Positions 24,801-36,419 of a DNA stretch of 64,000 nucleotides are shown here, piece by piece. Where the stretch lies: positions 19,721,511 to 19,785,510 of the forward strand of contig JAYGXS010000009.1 of NCBI GenBank assembly GCA_036362985.1, written 5' to 3'. The DNA comes from Ligula intestinalis. Taxonomy: Eukaryota; Platyhelminthes; Cestoda; Diphyllobothriidea; Diphyllobothriidae. Under the pieces are notes generated by a model. The model was not told the DNA's origin and ran no database searches. It worked only from the letters and a program-made list of their open reading frames with translations. How positions within the stretch are numbered: the first letter of the stretch is position 1; the number at the start of each line of letters is the position of its first letter. The position numbers were made by a program, and so were the translations under genes.

Positions 24801-25802
24801 CTGTAAAAATACTTTTGAAAAGTTGTAAATATTTTCTCTCACAAAAGATGGTAACAAGGCAGTTTGAGAATGTTCTTTTTTTCCTAAACCTCTAATTTAA
24901 AGAAGTAATTGAAAATTAATCATGGCATGCCATCACTGTGTTACACCGTGCGCTAGTGATTTTTGGCAAAAAAAACAACCGTCAGCTATTGGGCCGTGGG
25001 TGGGCTGGGTGATAATTAGTTTGATAGTAATCAAGTAACAGTGTAGAGAATAAGCAATAAAATAGTACATTGGACCAACATCTTCTACAGAGGTCATAGA
25101 ATGCTTGAGAACTTCATCGAATAACACATTCCATCTTAACGAAACAAAGGTCAATTTTTGTTTCCTCTGGATGTGGCCAATATTATAGACGTAGTATGCT
25201 CTGGTCAACAAAATAGTGTCTTATGTCTGAAACGTCTCCAAAAGCGGTTAAGGTGATGGTATGTGAGAAAAAAATCCCTCAAAAACACATTATATTAGCG
25301 GCATTTAGATGTCTTAAGCGGTCGATCGTTTGAACGTAATTTAATTTCAGAAAGTTACACGTCGTTAAGTGCGAAAGTGTTTAAGGTTTTTAATGACATC
25401 AAACAATATTTTTCTGGTTTTAAAGGCGTCGTGCAAAAGTGCGCTGTAGTCTTGTATGACAAGCTTCTTGATTTTTTATTTTATAACTAGATGGTTGGAC
25501 ACAGCCCACTGTTTCACCTGGGGGACACGAAAAAAGCAACAACACAAACTGTGTTGCTATCAAATACTTCTTCACATGGATACAGAAAAGCTAGATTCCA
25601 TACTCAAGAATGTCGTCAAAAAGTCACAAAAAATATCTGTTTTTTTGGTGTTTTTTCGCAGTAAAGTATTCTTTCACGCAAAGGGGCAACCAATAACCTA
25701 CAACTTTGTTGTATTATTTATTCATTTATTATCCTTGTCTTTTACTTCGTCCTCTGTTGTAATTTGCATCAAAAGTCTTAAATTATATGTTACACTTTAA
25801 GG
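21856..25802. other. Intergenic, no supported gene
   Basis: ORFs are at most 96 codons and unrecognised. Bases 23940-24200 are strongly purine-rich on the plus strand and 24470-24560 are C-rich. Neither is a recognisable element. Confidence 0.55.
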
Positions 25803-26180
25803 GTGATGGTATTTGAATACAATCAAACGACGGTTAAGTTTAACCATAGAACGAACGTACAACACAGTTGAAATTGTCTTTATCAGTCCTAGTAAAAATA
25901 AAATGGCAAAGGCTGCCCTGCCGTTGCACGCAGCGTGCGCTTTCATTGGACGTACGCGAAAAAACTGGCAGACATTGCCGCTGGAACTTAAATAATTGGC
26001 TAAATACCTACTAGGCAGTGCTCATTTGGTCAACCTAAAAACAGCTTTCTGAGTACTTGTTCGGGCACGAAAAACCGGAACCTACGCTACCTGAAAGTGG
26101 CCTGCATGCGGCGGCCGTAACCTGGCATGTGTAGGCAGCTGGACTGCGTGACCAAGCTCAGTCTACCTTGCTAATTGGGC
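25803..26180 (+). pseudogene. Penelope-like element remnant (linker plus GIY-YIG pieces)
   Basis: Frame pieces match the minus-strand PLE at 12.8-13.8 kb: NTIKRRLSLTIERTYNTVEI (there NTIKRRLINAIHRTYYAAEL), then AALPLHA (there DALPMQA). After a deletion of most of the nuclease domain, SE-LVRARKTGT-LR at about 26050-26090 (there SFRVLVQARTTRTLRYLEAA) and the tail at 26110-26170 follow. Stops and internal deletion make it a fossil. Plus orientation. Confidence 0.7.
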
Positions 26181-29100
26181 AGCGGCTACTTCGTCTCCTT
26201 TGTTTTCTCCCTATAAGCTGACTTAATGTAATTTCCTCCAGTTGTTCAATAATTACACCAAACCATGACCTTTGTAGATATGTAGTGACACCCAGTGAAA
26301 TTAATTTTTTTGTGGGCTTCTGACTGTTACCTTACTCATGCATCGACAGGATGCGGTTGAAAAGCCCTTACGAAATTTGTTGAATACAATAAATCCTGCT
26401 TTTTAGACGAAGTATACATTTGAAACGCTTAGCTATAGCTAACTTAATCTTTACCATTGTTAAACGAACTTAGTCGCAAAAACTATGAACATTTGGTGCA
26501 AACGTTCATTTGCCTTGGTTGTTATTTTGTCGAGTTTTGTTAGCCTTAGGAGATCACCGAAAAGGGCTTCTCCGTCAAAAAAAAATACTTACGGCCTCGC
26601 TAAGAGCTTTAAGGACATATGTTTCCCTGAAAAGTTCGGCAAACAAATAGAACTCATTTACGTTCATGGTCACTACACTTAAAACACAGAAAAGTGTAAC
26701 GTAGTCATCACCGTTTCAGGACAATCTGCAAAGGATAATAAACCAACACCAAAAACCTCTTTAAATAAATTGGACGAACTTTTAGGTTGCACCGTTAACT
26801 TCCATTTAAATATACTGCCATTTGGCCGGTACGTGAACATATGACAAGCTGTTCAAACGATGCAGAAACGGAACTCAAGGGAGCCAATGATCATGCAGTT
26901 TTAAAGGAGATTATTTGCATTGCGATGACTTCGGACGTACTCATTCATAGAGGAAGTGTTTTTTACGTAAATCCGTTTGTGATTTATTAGCCAGTACATA
27001 TTTTGCACGGACAAGCCTTATGTTTATTGAGAAAAAGGTCTCATTTTAGGAATCATTCGGTACTTTTAGGAACAAATAGTCAAGGGGATCTATCGTAGTG
27101 GGGTTCGTTGTCACAGGAAACATGTTTTGAAAATCATGAATCTTAATGAATTAGGAAATATTCTATATGGCATTTATTATTTTAAAAAAATCATTTCAGT
27201 TTATTTTGCTGCCAGGCAATCCACAGGAATTAAATTTGCCCTAAGACCACATGATGACAGAATGCTCAGTTAGAGATATTGAGCAAATTTATGCGTTTGC
27301 ATATCATTTTCTCGATCTTAAATATATTAAAACTTCCGTCCAGTTTATAGCCATTTCCCTATACATGTAGATTCCGATGCGTTTCGTGGCGTCGGTAAAA
27401 TATCTGTTTAGATTTTGTGGTTTTTGCGTCTTGCGGTTATCAGTTATAAAGACTGATTGATCAATCTGTCCTTCTCATAACCTTTAAAAAGGATATTGTT
27501 GTAAAGCCTGTACCCGAGTAAGGAGTGTTTGCGACTTCCTTTACAGTTAAATAGTCATTGGGCTGACGCCTGCTTACTGACTTGAACATTGTCGAAAAAA
27601 TGACCTAAGCAAATATGCCTTCGACCGATTGAAGTTAATTTTCTAGAGAGGTATTTGTTTGACAATGTCCTTAACATAGGATGTGTTAAAGGTGTGTTCA
27701 TATATTTTGCCATTTTATACGGTAAATTTTGCAACAATAATAGAGCTTTTTATGCGTTTCAATTTAACCAGCAGTACTGGCAGTTTTTTACCGCGACGTG
27801 ACGTTTTACATATATCATCGCTTTAATTTAATGGGTCCTATTGATGGGTGCTAGTAGACATAATTCATCTGTATGGTGTTCTGAAAAAAAATTCTTTTCA
27901 TGCACGCTTGTTCTCACGGCCTAGACCGAAAACAAATCGGATGTCTCAATCAGCAACTCAGCAAAGCAAAAGCAGTCAAGTTTACTTTGTTTTCTTTTAA
28001 TGTAGCCAATAAGTTGAGATGTGAAAACAATGTCAACAAGGGAACATGGGCGAAGGAAATATGCCAAATGGCAAAAATCTAGAATCTCGCAAAAATATTG
28101 AAACGCTGTAACACACAGCATAAATTACACACATATGCTGCACGCAAAGAGGAAATATTTTTTGATTTATGAACTAGACCTACACCTAAGTTTATCGGCG
28201 TTTAAGAGGTAGAACGCTGGGCATTTTATATTGCTGTTTACGCTGCCTGAGATTTTTTTACAAATTGCGACCTTCGAAGAAATTACAGGAATTCACATAA
28301 TACTACTGCCGATAGAATGATCGAAAACAACCAACAAATGGATATTTCTTTTAACGTGATCCTTCATTAGCCAGGTGCGTGCTTGTAGAAACCTTGTGAA
28401 ACTGACAAGCGTGAGTTCAGTCATAGTATAGGAATTTCATGTTTTCGACTACATGCCGTTTCTTGAATAAGTTAATTTTTTTTCGAGAAATAGTACAAAT
28501 CCAGATTTTAGGTTTGCAGTATGTCTTGTGTGATAGAATGCGTCCGGCCAGAATCCGAGGAGCTCAGTTACTTTTTCGTTACGTTTTGCATATTTGATGA
28601 GAGTTCGTTCGTTAATTCTTCTTATTTCTTTTAAAACAGTCAAAGCCAAAAAGCATTTTCTTAGGAGCATTCGTGTCCAGACGTATAGAAGCACTTTCAT
28701 ACTATTCATACGATTTTTTGATCAAGTAATGTTCGTCATGGGACGAGGGGAAAGTTTTCAGTAATAAAATTGCACTTACAGTCCGCAACGTTGTATAGAA
28801 GATATGTTTACGACTTTGGCCTAGGCAAATCTGTTTGAGACATAAAACGTATCTTTTTCCAATTTTTTTTACACATCTCGGTTAATGAAGCATTTTTCAG
28901 GGGCATTTCTAAGACCATCATTTTCCGGAAGAGTAAGAGGAATCATCTGAGGAGCGGGCTGCAAAATTTGCCCTTGAAGGTGCGGAAGATTGTTGGCAAG
29001 GATATTACGCTAGCAAAAAAAATCATGTGATGTCAGTGGATAAAGGTATGATAAATGAGACGAGTTAAAAAATTCCAATTATGAATAAAGAACTTTGAAA

Positions 29101-29436
29101 ATCTCTAGCATCATATGATGTATGATGAGTGGAATGGTATATAACGCAAAACTTATTAATATTTTTGCTTAGAGTTAAAAATACTGAATCCTTGTATTGT
29201 ATACTTGATAAATATATAACTAGTGGGAATAAAAGCATTCTCTGATAATCGCAGTTTAGTGTGTTAAACGTATGAAAGGATACAGCTTCTGAAGGAATCA
29301 AGTATATGTTTTATTATTTTTGCTTACCTTCTATCTCAAAATTCTCGCGAACGTGATTAACAGCTTGCTCCTAGTCAAAACATCGGAAAAATTAGCATTA
29401 ATGACATTCAGTAAATTGACATGATAAACATCATAA
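26181..29436. other. Intergenic, no supported gene
   Basis: AT-rich sequence with short ORFs only. About 230 bases downstream of the PLE remnant, 26406-26427 reads GACGA, a short AU-rich spacer and GAAACG. This may be a decayed hammerhead of that element, but it is too weak to annotate separately. Confidence 0.55.
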
Positions 29437-29471
29437 AAATATATATTTTACAATATATATTTATATATATG
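29437..29471. repeat. (AT)n-rich low-complexity tract
   Basis: Nearly pure A/T alternation broken by TTTTACA; self-complementary over most of its length. Confidence 0.7.
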
Positions 29472-30794
29472 TCTTTTTGAACAGCTTTTTGTTACTTAAT
29501 GAGCTTTGCGCTCTGAAAATTTGCAGGAATACTTAAAATCTACCCATAATAAATTGAGGCTCATCACGTTAAGGTCCTTTTTAAAAGAATTTATCAAAAT
29601 ACTGCATGAACGCTAGGTAAAGACTAAGTAACTTTTTGAATTTAATGTTACGCAAAACAACAAACGTTTTATCTTTTGATAAAAAATTATTACAGAAATG
29701 GGATTTAATAGAAATGGAAGAGTGCTATGGTTAAAAATGCAAAAACCATAGTTTCATAAAACATGCTACGCTTTGTCAACGTCAATATCAGTCCAGACGG
29801 ACTTTTTTTGTAAAATAAAGCTTAAGTCTTTTTTTCAGGTCTGCCGTAAGAATTAACAATGTGGGTTTTATTTTCCGTGTACGCTGAAGCCCTTCAAGAC
29901 CATCCTAGGAAAAAAATTAATAATTACTGCCATATATGGCTATAATTTGATTAACGGTTAAACTTATGCTTTTTCCATCACTCTCCTGTAAAATATAATG
30001 AAAATACATTAATGGTGATAAATTCTAGTGCGGATGTTTCCAAAAATACGTAACTAGCCTTTTAAAAATAACTGAATCTAAATAATGATTTCAAATTGAA
30101 ATCGAGTGATTTCGAAAATGACGAAAAGTACACTGCGCAGACGAAGTATGCAGGTTGAAAAAACATGGTGAAATGATGAGTTGATCTAAACTCTCAACCT
30201 GCGTTATCTGGGAAAAAATAGGTAAATATACTAGGTGACCTTTGGCATGTTGTGTTAAAGGCACTCAGTCTTTTATTTTGTAATCTCACAAGAGAGTACT
30301 CAGCAGTACTAGAGCATTATGTGCGACAATGCACTGGTCAATTGCATAAAATGCACAATGTATGTGATTTCAATAACCTCCTATAGACGCGAGCTAATAA
30401 ACGTCAAAAATAAACAACAGTCGGAATCCTTGTATATGCGAGTATTAGAGAATACGTTAAAACATTGTATACAGTCTTAATTTGCAGCAACAATTTTTGT
30501 CAACAACTAACTCTTGCTTTAATTTCATAGTGGTCTCCAGAAAATCGTCAAAACATAGGTTCTCAACAGGCTCATGCAAGTTTGATTCATGAAAAACTTG
30601 TTTCCATCGATAACTGAATGTAAGGTTGCTGTGATCCTCCATTCAATAGAATGCGCTTAATAGTTTTAATCGACAGCCTGTAAAGCGTGACATGATAAAT
30701 CTGACTTTTAGTTATAGGTGTGGTAGTACATATGATGATTTACCCGTTGTAGTTATAATTGCACCAAACAAACTAAGGTAAAAGAAGATATGGA
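29472..30794. other. Intergenic, no supported gene
   Basis: Very AT-rich sequence with no ORF above 61 codons and no recognised motif. Confidence 0.6.
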
Positions 30795-31099
30795 TATATA
30801 TTAACTCAGAAATGTGCGAACACCGATCGAATAGGCTTCCGAACTGGACCAACTGCGCCGTCTGTGAGTGCGTTTGTTTGTGTTGTTCGACCAGCTTGTG
30901 TTCAGGGTTATTCTTGGCTGATGAAGACTAATAAGCCCGAAAAAGTTCTGTATCAAGTGACCCCCAAATGCTGTCATACCCCACTTACTGCTATATATAT
31001 ATATGTATATATTGCTTGTAGTAACGAAAATCCGAGTCCCCGTGCATAAATGAGAAGAAGAGACAAGCACGTTCCCATGACCACCTCTTCTTCTCATAA
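30795..31099 (+). mobile_element. Hammerhead-bearing short element, copy 1
   Basis: It begins ATATTAACTCAGAAATGTGC and continues with CACCGATCGAATAGGCTTCC, ends shared with the adjacent palindrome. Its middle (TGAGTGCGTTTGTTTGTGTT, then the hammerhead region and CCCCCAAATGCTGTCATACC) is shared with 31566-31673. It is followed by an (AT)n tract at about 30992-31013. The ribozyme region at 30913-30958 has CUGAUGA and GAAA, but stem II (GACU versus AGCC) and stem III are damaged. Confidence 0.65.
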
Positions 31100-31471
31100 A
31101 TATACATATATATTCACTCAGAAATGTGCTAACACCGATCTAATAAGCTTCCGAACTAAACAAAGTTCATGTGGTGGTCAGAGGTCTCCAACAGATGACC
31201 GCCTGCCAGGCCGATTCCAGCCAAGTCATAATAGCAATAAGGGGGGTATGACAGCGTCTGGGTGTAACCTGATACAGAACTGTTTCGGGCTTATTAGCCT
31301 TTCTGTATCAAGTTACCCCCAAATGCTGTCATACCTCCCTTACTGCTATTATGACTTGGCCGGAATCGGCCTGGCAGGTGGTCACCCGTTGGGGACCTCT
31401 GACCACCGCATGAACTTTATTTAGTTCGGAAGCTTATTAGATCGGTGTTTGCACATTTCTGAGTGAATATA
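31100..31471. repeat. Large near-perfect palindrome made of two inverted element ends
   Basis: The left arm (31100-31281) is the reverse complement of the right arm (about 31300-31471), with roughly one difference per 12-15 bases. Both outer ends read TATATATTCACTCAGAAATG and both contain TAATAAGCTTCCGAACTAAA, GGTGGTCAGAGGTC, CTGCCAGGCCGATTCC and the AAGTCATAATAGCA block. The axis falls at about 31282-31303, in TTTCGGGCTTATTAGCC, which is the minus-strand hammerhead stem II. The CUGAUGA half of the ribozyme is therefore missing. Confidence 0.85.
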
Positions 31472-31673
31472 TACCCTATCAGCAGTGACAGCAAATGGCA
31501 GGTGGCGAGGCGCTGATGAACTACGGTTCGATGACGTGCTTACTGACCCATCTGGTGGACCAACTGCGCCGTCCGTGAGTGCGTTTGTTTGTGTTGTCCG
31601 ACCAGCTGGTGTTCAGGATTATGCTTGGCTGATGAAGGCTAATAAGCCCGAAACAGAACTGTATCAAGTTACC
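31472..31673 (+). mobile_element. Hammerhead-bearing short element, copy 3 (cut by the assembly gap)
   Basis: From 31556 it matches copy 1 (GGACCAACTGCGCCGT, TGAGTGCGTTTGTTTGTGTT, CCAGCTGGTGTTCAGGATTA) and runs through an apparently complete hammerhead into CAAGTTACC, where the N run starts. Bases 31472-31555 are not shared with copy 1. Confidence 0.65.
31623..31669 (+). ncRNA. Hammerhead ribozyme candidate (best in window)
   Basis: Helix I GCUUGG (31623-31628) pairs with UCAAGU (31664-31669), 6 bp with two G-U. The core CUGAUGA is at 31629-31635. Stem II is GGCU-AAUA-AGCC (31637-31648), flanked by an A-C opposition at the usual first pair. GAAA is at 31650-31653. Helix III is A53-U62, C54-G61, A55-U60 around GAAC. 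H17 is A at 31663, so cleavage would fall between 31663 and 31664. Every conserved core position is present. The A-C opposition at pair 10.1/11.1 may lower activity. Type I architecture (helix I open). Confidence 0.7.
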
Positions 31674-31773
31674 NNNNNNNNNNNNNNNNNNNNNNNNNNN
31701 NNNNNNNNNNNNNNNNNNNNNNNNNNNNNNNNNNNNNNNNNNNNNNNNNNNNNNNNNNNNNNNNNNNNNNNNN
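31674..31773. other. Assembly gap, 100 N
   Basis: Exactly 100 N, the usual placeholder for a gap of unknown size. It lies between the hammerhead element and a (TA)n tract. Confidence 0.98.
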
Positions 31774-31797
31774 TATATATATATATATATATATATT
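31774..31797. repeat. (TA)n microsatellite
   Basis: About 12 TA units directly after the gap. Confidence 0.9.
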
Positions 31798-33034
31798 AAA
31801 TAGTTGAACATTAACGCCCAATAATACGACCCAAGATCTACAGGTTGCCTCGAGCTGGCATTTTGAAAGGAAACTCATTAAGGATTTTGATCAAAAAAAC
31901 CCAACAAATCGTAAACTGGAACGTTCATCTTCATCTTAACCTAAACTTAATTGCCACTTATGACATTACGTCAACGCTTATCTAAGAGACAAATAACCAT
32001 TAAGAACAGAGACTTGGCGTTGCTTCATAAACGTTTCATTTTGCTTTTAAAATCTTAAGCGTGCAACGATTTACATATCGTTGACATTTGACATGTACGG
32101 AAGAGAGGTGAAATACAATTACTGCACATTAACAATAACCATGAAAATGGCATCTTTAAATACTGAAAGATATTCACAAAAGTATGCTACCTTTATTGTT
32201 ATAGTAGAAAGTTCTGTGAAATTGACAATCCGCATTAAACAAAGTATCAAACATATTTCATATCTGTGGTGGAGAACATGAAGTGTTGTCTTGATTGACA
32301 AATAAAGATCCCTTATGATTAAACACCAAATTTTGAAACTAGGTCTGCGACTATAACGATGGCCTGCCAATTCCAAAACAGATTTTAACATACAGTATGG
32401 TCATTTTGCAAACGCATAGTTAATTATATTTATCAATCAATACATATGACATAATTTTTAGGATGTGAACAAAAGCCGGAATTCAGTTAAGCCTAAATGT
32501 GTTTAAGTGATGCAAAGTTTAGGCGTTAACCAAAAATTACGACGAATATACCACGTTTACTTTTTTAAATTCGAAACAGATTCCGAATATGCAGATTGCG
32601 ACACTGAAATTTATAGTAAAAACTCTTAGTTTAAAAACTCAGTGAGTACAAACTGCCTCGACAACATACAAGTAAACTTTTTGGCCTCATAATGTGTTTT
32701 TTCTGCGGGCAAAATATTGCGTTGATGCGTTTTGCTTGTTGCAATGGCCGAAGTACTGAATCCTCTGAGAACTCCACCGGTCCATTGATCTTGAAAGTGG
32801 TAAAGAGCAAACTACTATATTAATTTTACGACGTTAGCACAACCATTAGAACTGCAAATGATCCTTTCACTTTTTTGTAACTAAAAAGAACACAATGATA
32901 TCCATGTCTATGTACAGTGATAATTCAGTGACCATTTGCGTATTAAATATTGAATGTTTTCCCTAGATAGTAAAAGTATATAACAATTGTTCTTTCCAAA
33001 TTTTTAGCAATGTGGCCATGCTTTCCCAGGCAAA
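31798..33034. other. Intergenic, no supported gene
   Basis: AT-rich sequence; overlapping ORFs at 32081-32391 on both strands are short and unrecognised. Confidence 0.55.
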
Positions 33035-33300
33035 CCTTCTTCGTATGGGGTGGCTAGGATTCACGAAAAAGGCGCCCACCTGCCAGGCCGATGCCGGCCA
33101 AGTCCTTATAGCAAATAGTGATGACAAAGTGTTGGGGATAATTTAATAGATAACTATTTCGAGCTTAGGTGCCTTCATTCAGCCAGACATAACTCTGACC
33201 ACTAGCTGGGTCGGGGAAAACGTGCATGCGCACTTACAGAAGGCACAGATGGTCCACCACTGCGGTCTACCAAATGAGACATGAGCACCTGATTGAGCCT
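33035..33300 (-). repeat. Diverged copy of the hammerhead-bearing element
   Basis: CCACCTGCCAGGCCGATGCC and GGCCAAGTCCTTATAGCAA match the 31.2-kb palindrome arm. The stretch around 33130-33200 matches the ribozyme region on the minus strand (GGCUGAAUGAAGGC, later GCUCGAAAUAGUUAUCUAUU), with core mutations (CUGAAUGA) that should inactivate it. CCAGCTGG-type sequence near 33200 corresponds to CCAGCTGGTGTTCAG at 31608. Confidence 0.55.
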
Positions 33301-33889
33301 AAGTTCGACAATGCAGCGTCACCTGCAGGTCGTATGTTATTTATTTTCCCGTAGACTTGAAAAATAATAATCAAGCACAGTGTAGATTGTCGGTAAGTTC
33401 AAATCTGCATGTACATAGTTAACTTTGCTGGTTTTGCAGTGCACTGTCTGTGCTAGAAGGGGTATATTTAATATGGATCACGGATTTTGGTATCAGGACA
33501 CTTGGAGTGTTAAGGATTCGGTAAAAAAATTGCTACCCTACGTGACGGCTGATTATTAGTGGTGTGGTAACATTGGTGCTAATTAAAGGCAGGGCCAAAC
33601 ACGCAAAAACGGCACTAATGACCAATAACACCAGCCACAAATTATCACGTAAAAGGTCCGTTCATGTTTTCATGACCGAAAACCGTCGATTGTTTTTCAT
33701 CTTTACGGTCAGGGTTATTCAATGGTCAGAAAAGCAATGATTCCAGAGCCGGCATCCCTATTCATAGTAGCAATAAAACTAACCAACATACATGATAGGA
33801 TTGCAAGAATTAGTGACCTATATGATCGCACGCAAAGCAATAAGCGCACAAATGACTTCACTCCATAATAAATTTGCTGCTGGACGTTT

Positions 33890-34030
33890 ACGACGATCGT
33901 TGATTATGTGACAATTGTAAACTATAAATACAGCGCTATTTGCACATCTATTCTCCTCAAGCATGCAACCTGACATAATGAGTCCACGTTAACTGCGTCA
34001 CCTCAGGTGAATAAAAGTTCTGTTCTGGCA
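33890..34030 (+). repeat. Solo PLE-type 3' end (diverged)
   Basis: GTAAACTATAAATACAGCGC here parallels GTGAACTATAAATACCGTGC at 14436, with TATAAAT at 33923-33929. Further shared blocks are TTTGCACATCTAT and AGCATGCAACC. AATAAA is at 34010-34015. The hammerhead position (CATAATGAGTCCACG ... CACCTCAGG) is too diverged to fold. Confidence 0.5.
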
Positions 34031-34629
34031 GGCCCACAGCTAACTTTGCATCTCGAAGCAATACCAGTAATCAAACCGCCAAAATATACAATGAACATAT
34101 TTTGAGGGTTAAATGGTCGCACTCTTATTACAGGCGTAAAAACAGATGCAACAAACGATCAAGTGATCAGATATTGTTCGCATTTCAAATTAAAAATTAC
34201 AGAGTCCAAATAAAATTTGTTTTAAGTGATGATTAAATCAGAATAAAAGAAAACAAATATCAGAATAGGTGATCTTATCTCCCATTCATATGTAAGAAAA
34301 ACGGGACTGGCTACCCAAGAAATCAGTGGATGGCTCACAATGGGATGGTAGTTAATTCTTCCCCTGAATAAAGAGTAGCCGCCAAAGAACCTCCACCGCT
34401 AATTATGAAATTTGCCTGGACACTTTGGCATATAGTTGAAAACACCATGTGCTTCATTCAGCTTATAGAATTCTGCAAAAGCCTTTTACTTAGTTAAATC
34501 GTCATTGAGTTAGGTTTATTAAGAGAAATAACCATTAGTTTTGAAGAAATTGAAATGAGGCTCATATAGAAGGAATTTCCTATGCTATTACGAAAGAGCG
34601 AAACAACCCGCACATTCAAGTTGATAATG
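34031..34629. other. Intergenic, no supported gene
   Basis: AT-rich sequence without recognisable features. Confidence 0.5.
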
Positions 34630-35930
34630 CTAAAAAGGAACTCCAAAATAAATAACAGTGGCACAGAACATATCCCTTTCAGAACTGGAAAAGTTTATAC
34701 AAATGTATTCAGAATGAAGTGAAGCCAAGTTAAAGGAATCAAATTTGTTTGCAGTAAAATTGAAGATGGATAATTAAGAAATTATGTTTAGCTATCTGTT
34801 TAAGTTTCTTTGTAAAAATGCATTAACAGAAGAGTTTTTGTTTGAATGCAGCAACAAATCTCAAATGTCCTTCAAAAAAACCAAATGTCTAAGATTTTTT
34901 CGTAGATTTAACACAAATAATACTTTATTTATTGTAAGTCGTAAAGAAAAATAGATTTTTGCATACATTACAATCCCCTTTAACTTTATTTAGAAACGGA
35001 ACAGACGAAAAAAATAATAAGTTATTCAAAAAATGACAATGTATATGGCCAGTTTTTTAATTCGCTCGTTTATATCTGAAATGAGAATGAATCTTCTCAT
35101 GCGGAAGGTAAACTATTATAAAGAGAAAAGAAAATTATTTTATTTACAGTCATATTGAATCGTTGGTTATCAGAAAACTTAAAGAAATTCTCAAAATTAT
35201 CGAATTTCATTGTGACATTATTGGAGAAATGTTATATACACAGAAGTTTGTCAGCCGAATATCTGATCAAACCAATTTCTAAGAAGTTACTTTTTATGGA
35301 AATTTTTTTATTAATCTTACGAATAGTAGTAGCAAAGTTATACTGCTGACATGATTCATTCTGGACAATGTGGTTTGCTTATTTGAGGCATTCATACAAA
35401 GTAGCAACAAGGTCATCATTCTAAAAACTAACATCCAAAAACACTTTCTTTCTGTACATATTCTTTATATATACCTTATTTTAAAGGTTTTGGTGTAAAC
35501 GTTGAACAGATGCGCAAATTATGAGTTTATCAGTGCAGAATGTAATAACTAGCAATTTGATGACACACTTTTTTCGATGACATTCAATAAACACGTAACC
35601 GGTAAGAACAGACTTAAAATAATATTTTGACAAAAATAAAATTGTGTTATTATAAAGAAAGTGGTTGCTTCAAGTTTTCAACTGAACACAATATCTTTAT
35701 TTATTTTTCTAATTTAGAGCCTTTTTCACGGCTTAAAAACCACTGCATTATCGAGAAAATTTTATATTCCTTTAAAAACACTCAGTAATTCTCATACTAA
35801 TTTTAAGTACTTAAAAGCCCTTATGACATATATTATTATTTCTATGTTTTCCAAAAAAACCTTATACCTAGTATTGGAGTTATGATCAAACTTAAACAAA
35901 TTAAGGAAAATTACGTGGTCAACGGTGACC
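34630..35930 (+). repeat. AT-rich interspersed repeat family, copy 2
   Basis: Shared blocks with copies 1, 3 and 4: the AGAACTGGAAAAGTTTATAC region near 34682 (copy 1 CAGAACTGAAAAAAATTG), GGAACAGACGAAAAAAATAA at 34997, ATATGGCCAG at 35044, TATACACAGAAGTTTGTC at 35232, TTGGTGTAAACGTTGAACAG near 35490, and TTCAAGTTTTCAACTGAACA near 35670. No ORF is retained across copies. Confidence 0.7.
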
Positions 35931-36289
35931 ACTGTACAAACAAATATGCACATACATATACGAAATCCCTCCGACGGAATAAGTGAGGATTCGGACCAAA
36001 CAACGGCGACCGAAGTTAAATGGCCTTCCATTCCTGCCCCATCTGTTAATTTACTCATAACCAGCGCAGCTATACCATCTGCGAAACAGGGCCCAGGCAG
36101 CAAACAATCGATCAGTTTGAGGTGCGTCAAACGAGCCATTGCGAGCCGCTGAGGGTTTCGTCCAATTACCTGCCAGTACCTCTTGAAAATAGAAAACCAA
36201 CCAAGGAACTTAGAAACGTCAGCATTAGGACACATTTCTTCTAAAGAAATGGCTCTGTATCTGATGTGCTGTCCTTGAGTAACTTGCAT
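35792..36289 (-). CDS. Unrecognised 165-codon ORF
   Basis: The N-terminal two thirds (36289-35990) lie in a less AT-rich stretch; the C-terminal part runs into the AT-rich repeat copy 2, where reading is probably by chance. There is a hydrophobic segment near residues 108-125, no signal peptide and no motif that I recognise. The GC-rich half might be an exon or part of a decayed retroelement whose PLE-type 3' end lies at 36420-36700 on the other strand. No function is proposed. Confidence 0.2.
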   Translation of the reverse strand: MQVTQGQHIRYRAISLEEMCPNADVSKFLGWFSIFKRYWQVIGRNPQRLAMARLTHLKLIDCLLPGPCFADGIAALVMSKLTDGAGMEGHLTSVAVVWSESSLIPSEGFRICMCIFVCTVVTVDHVIFLNLFKFDHNSNTRYKVFLENIEIIIYVIRAFKYLKLV

Positions 36290-36419
36290 GAAGATACTTG
36301 CATTGTTGGCTGTTCTGCATGAAAAAAGGCTGCGAGTCTTTAGAAGCCATCACCTCCGACGGCTTATGCATCATTGGATGCAATGTACGCCAACATCGGG
36401 AAGATACGAGAGCCGAAAA

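Noticed and set aside
31485..31878. ORFs crossing the N run
   Set aside because: They exist only because N codons are read as open; the flanks are repeat and (TA)n.
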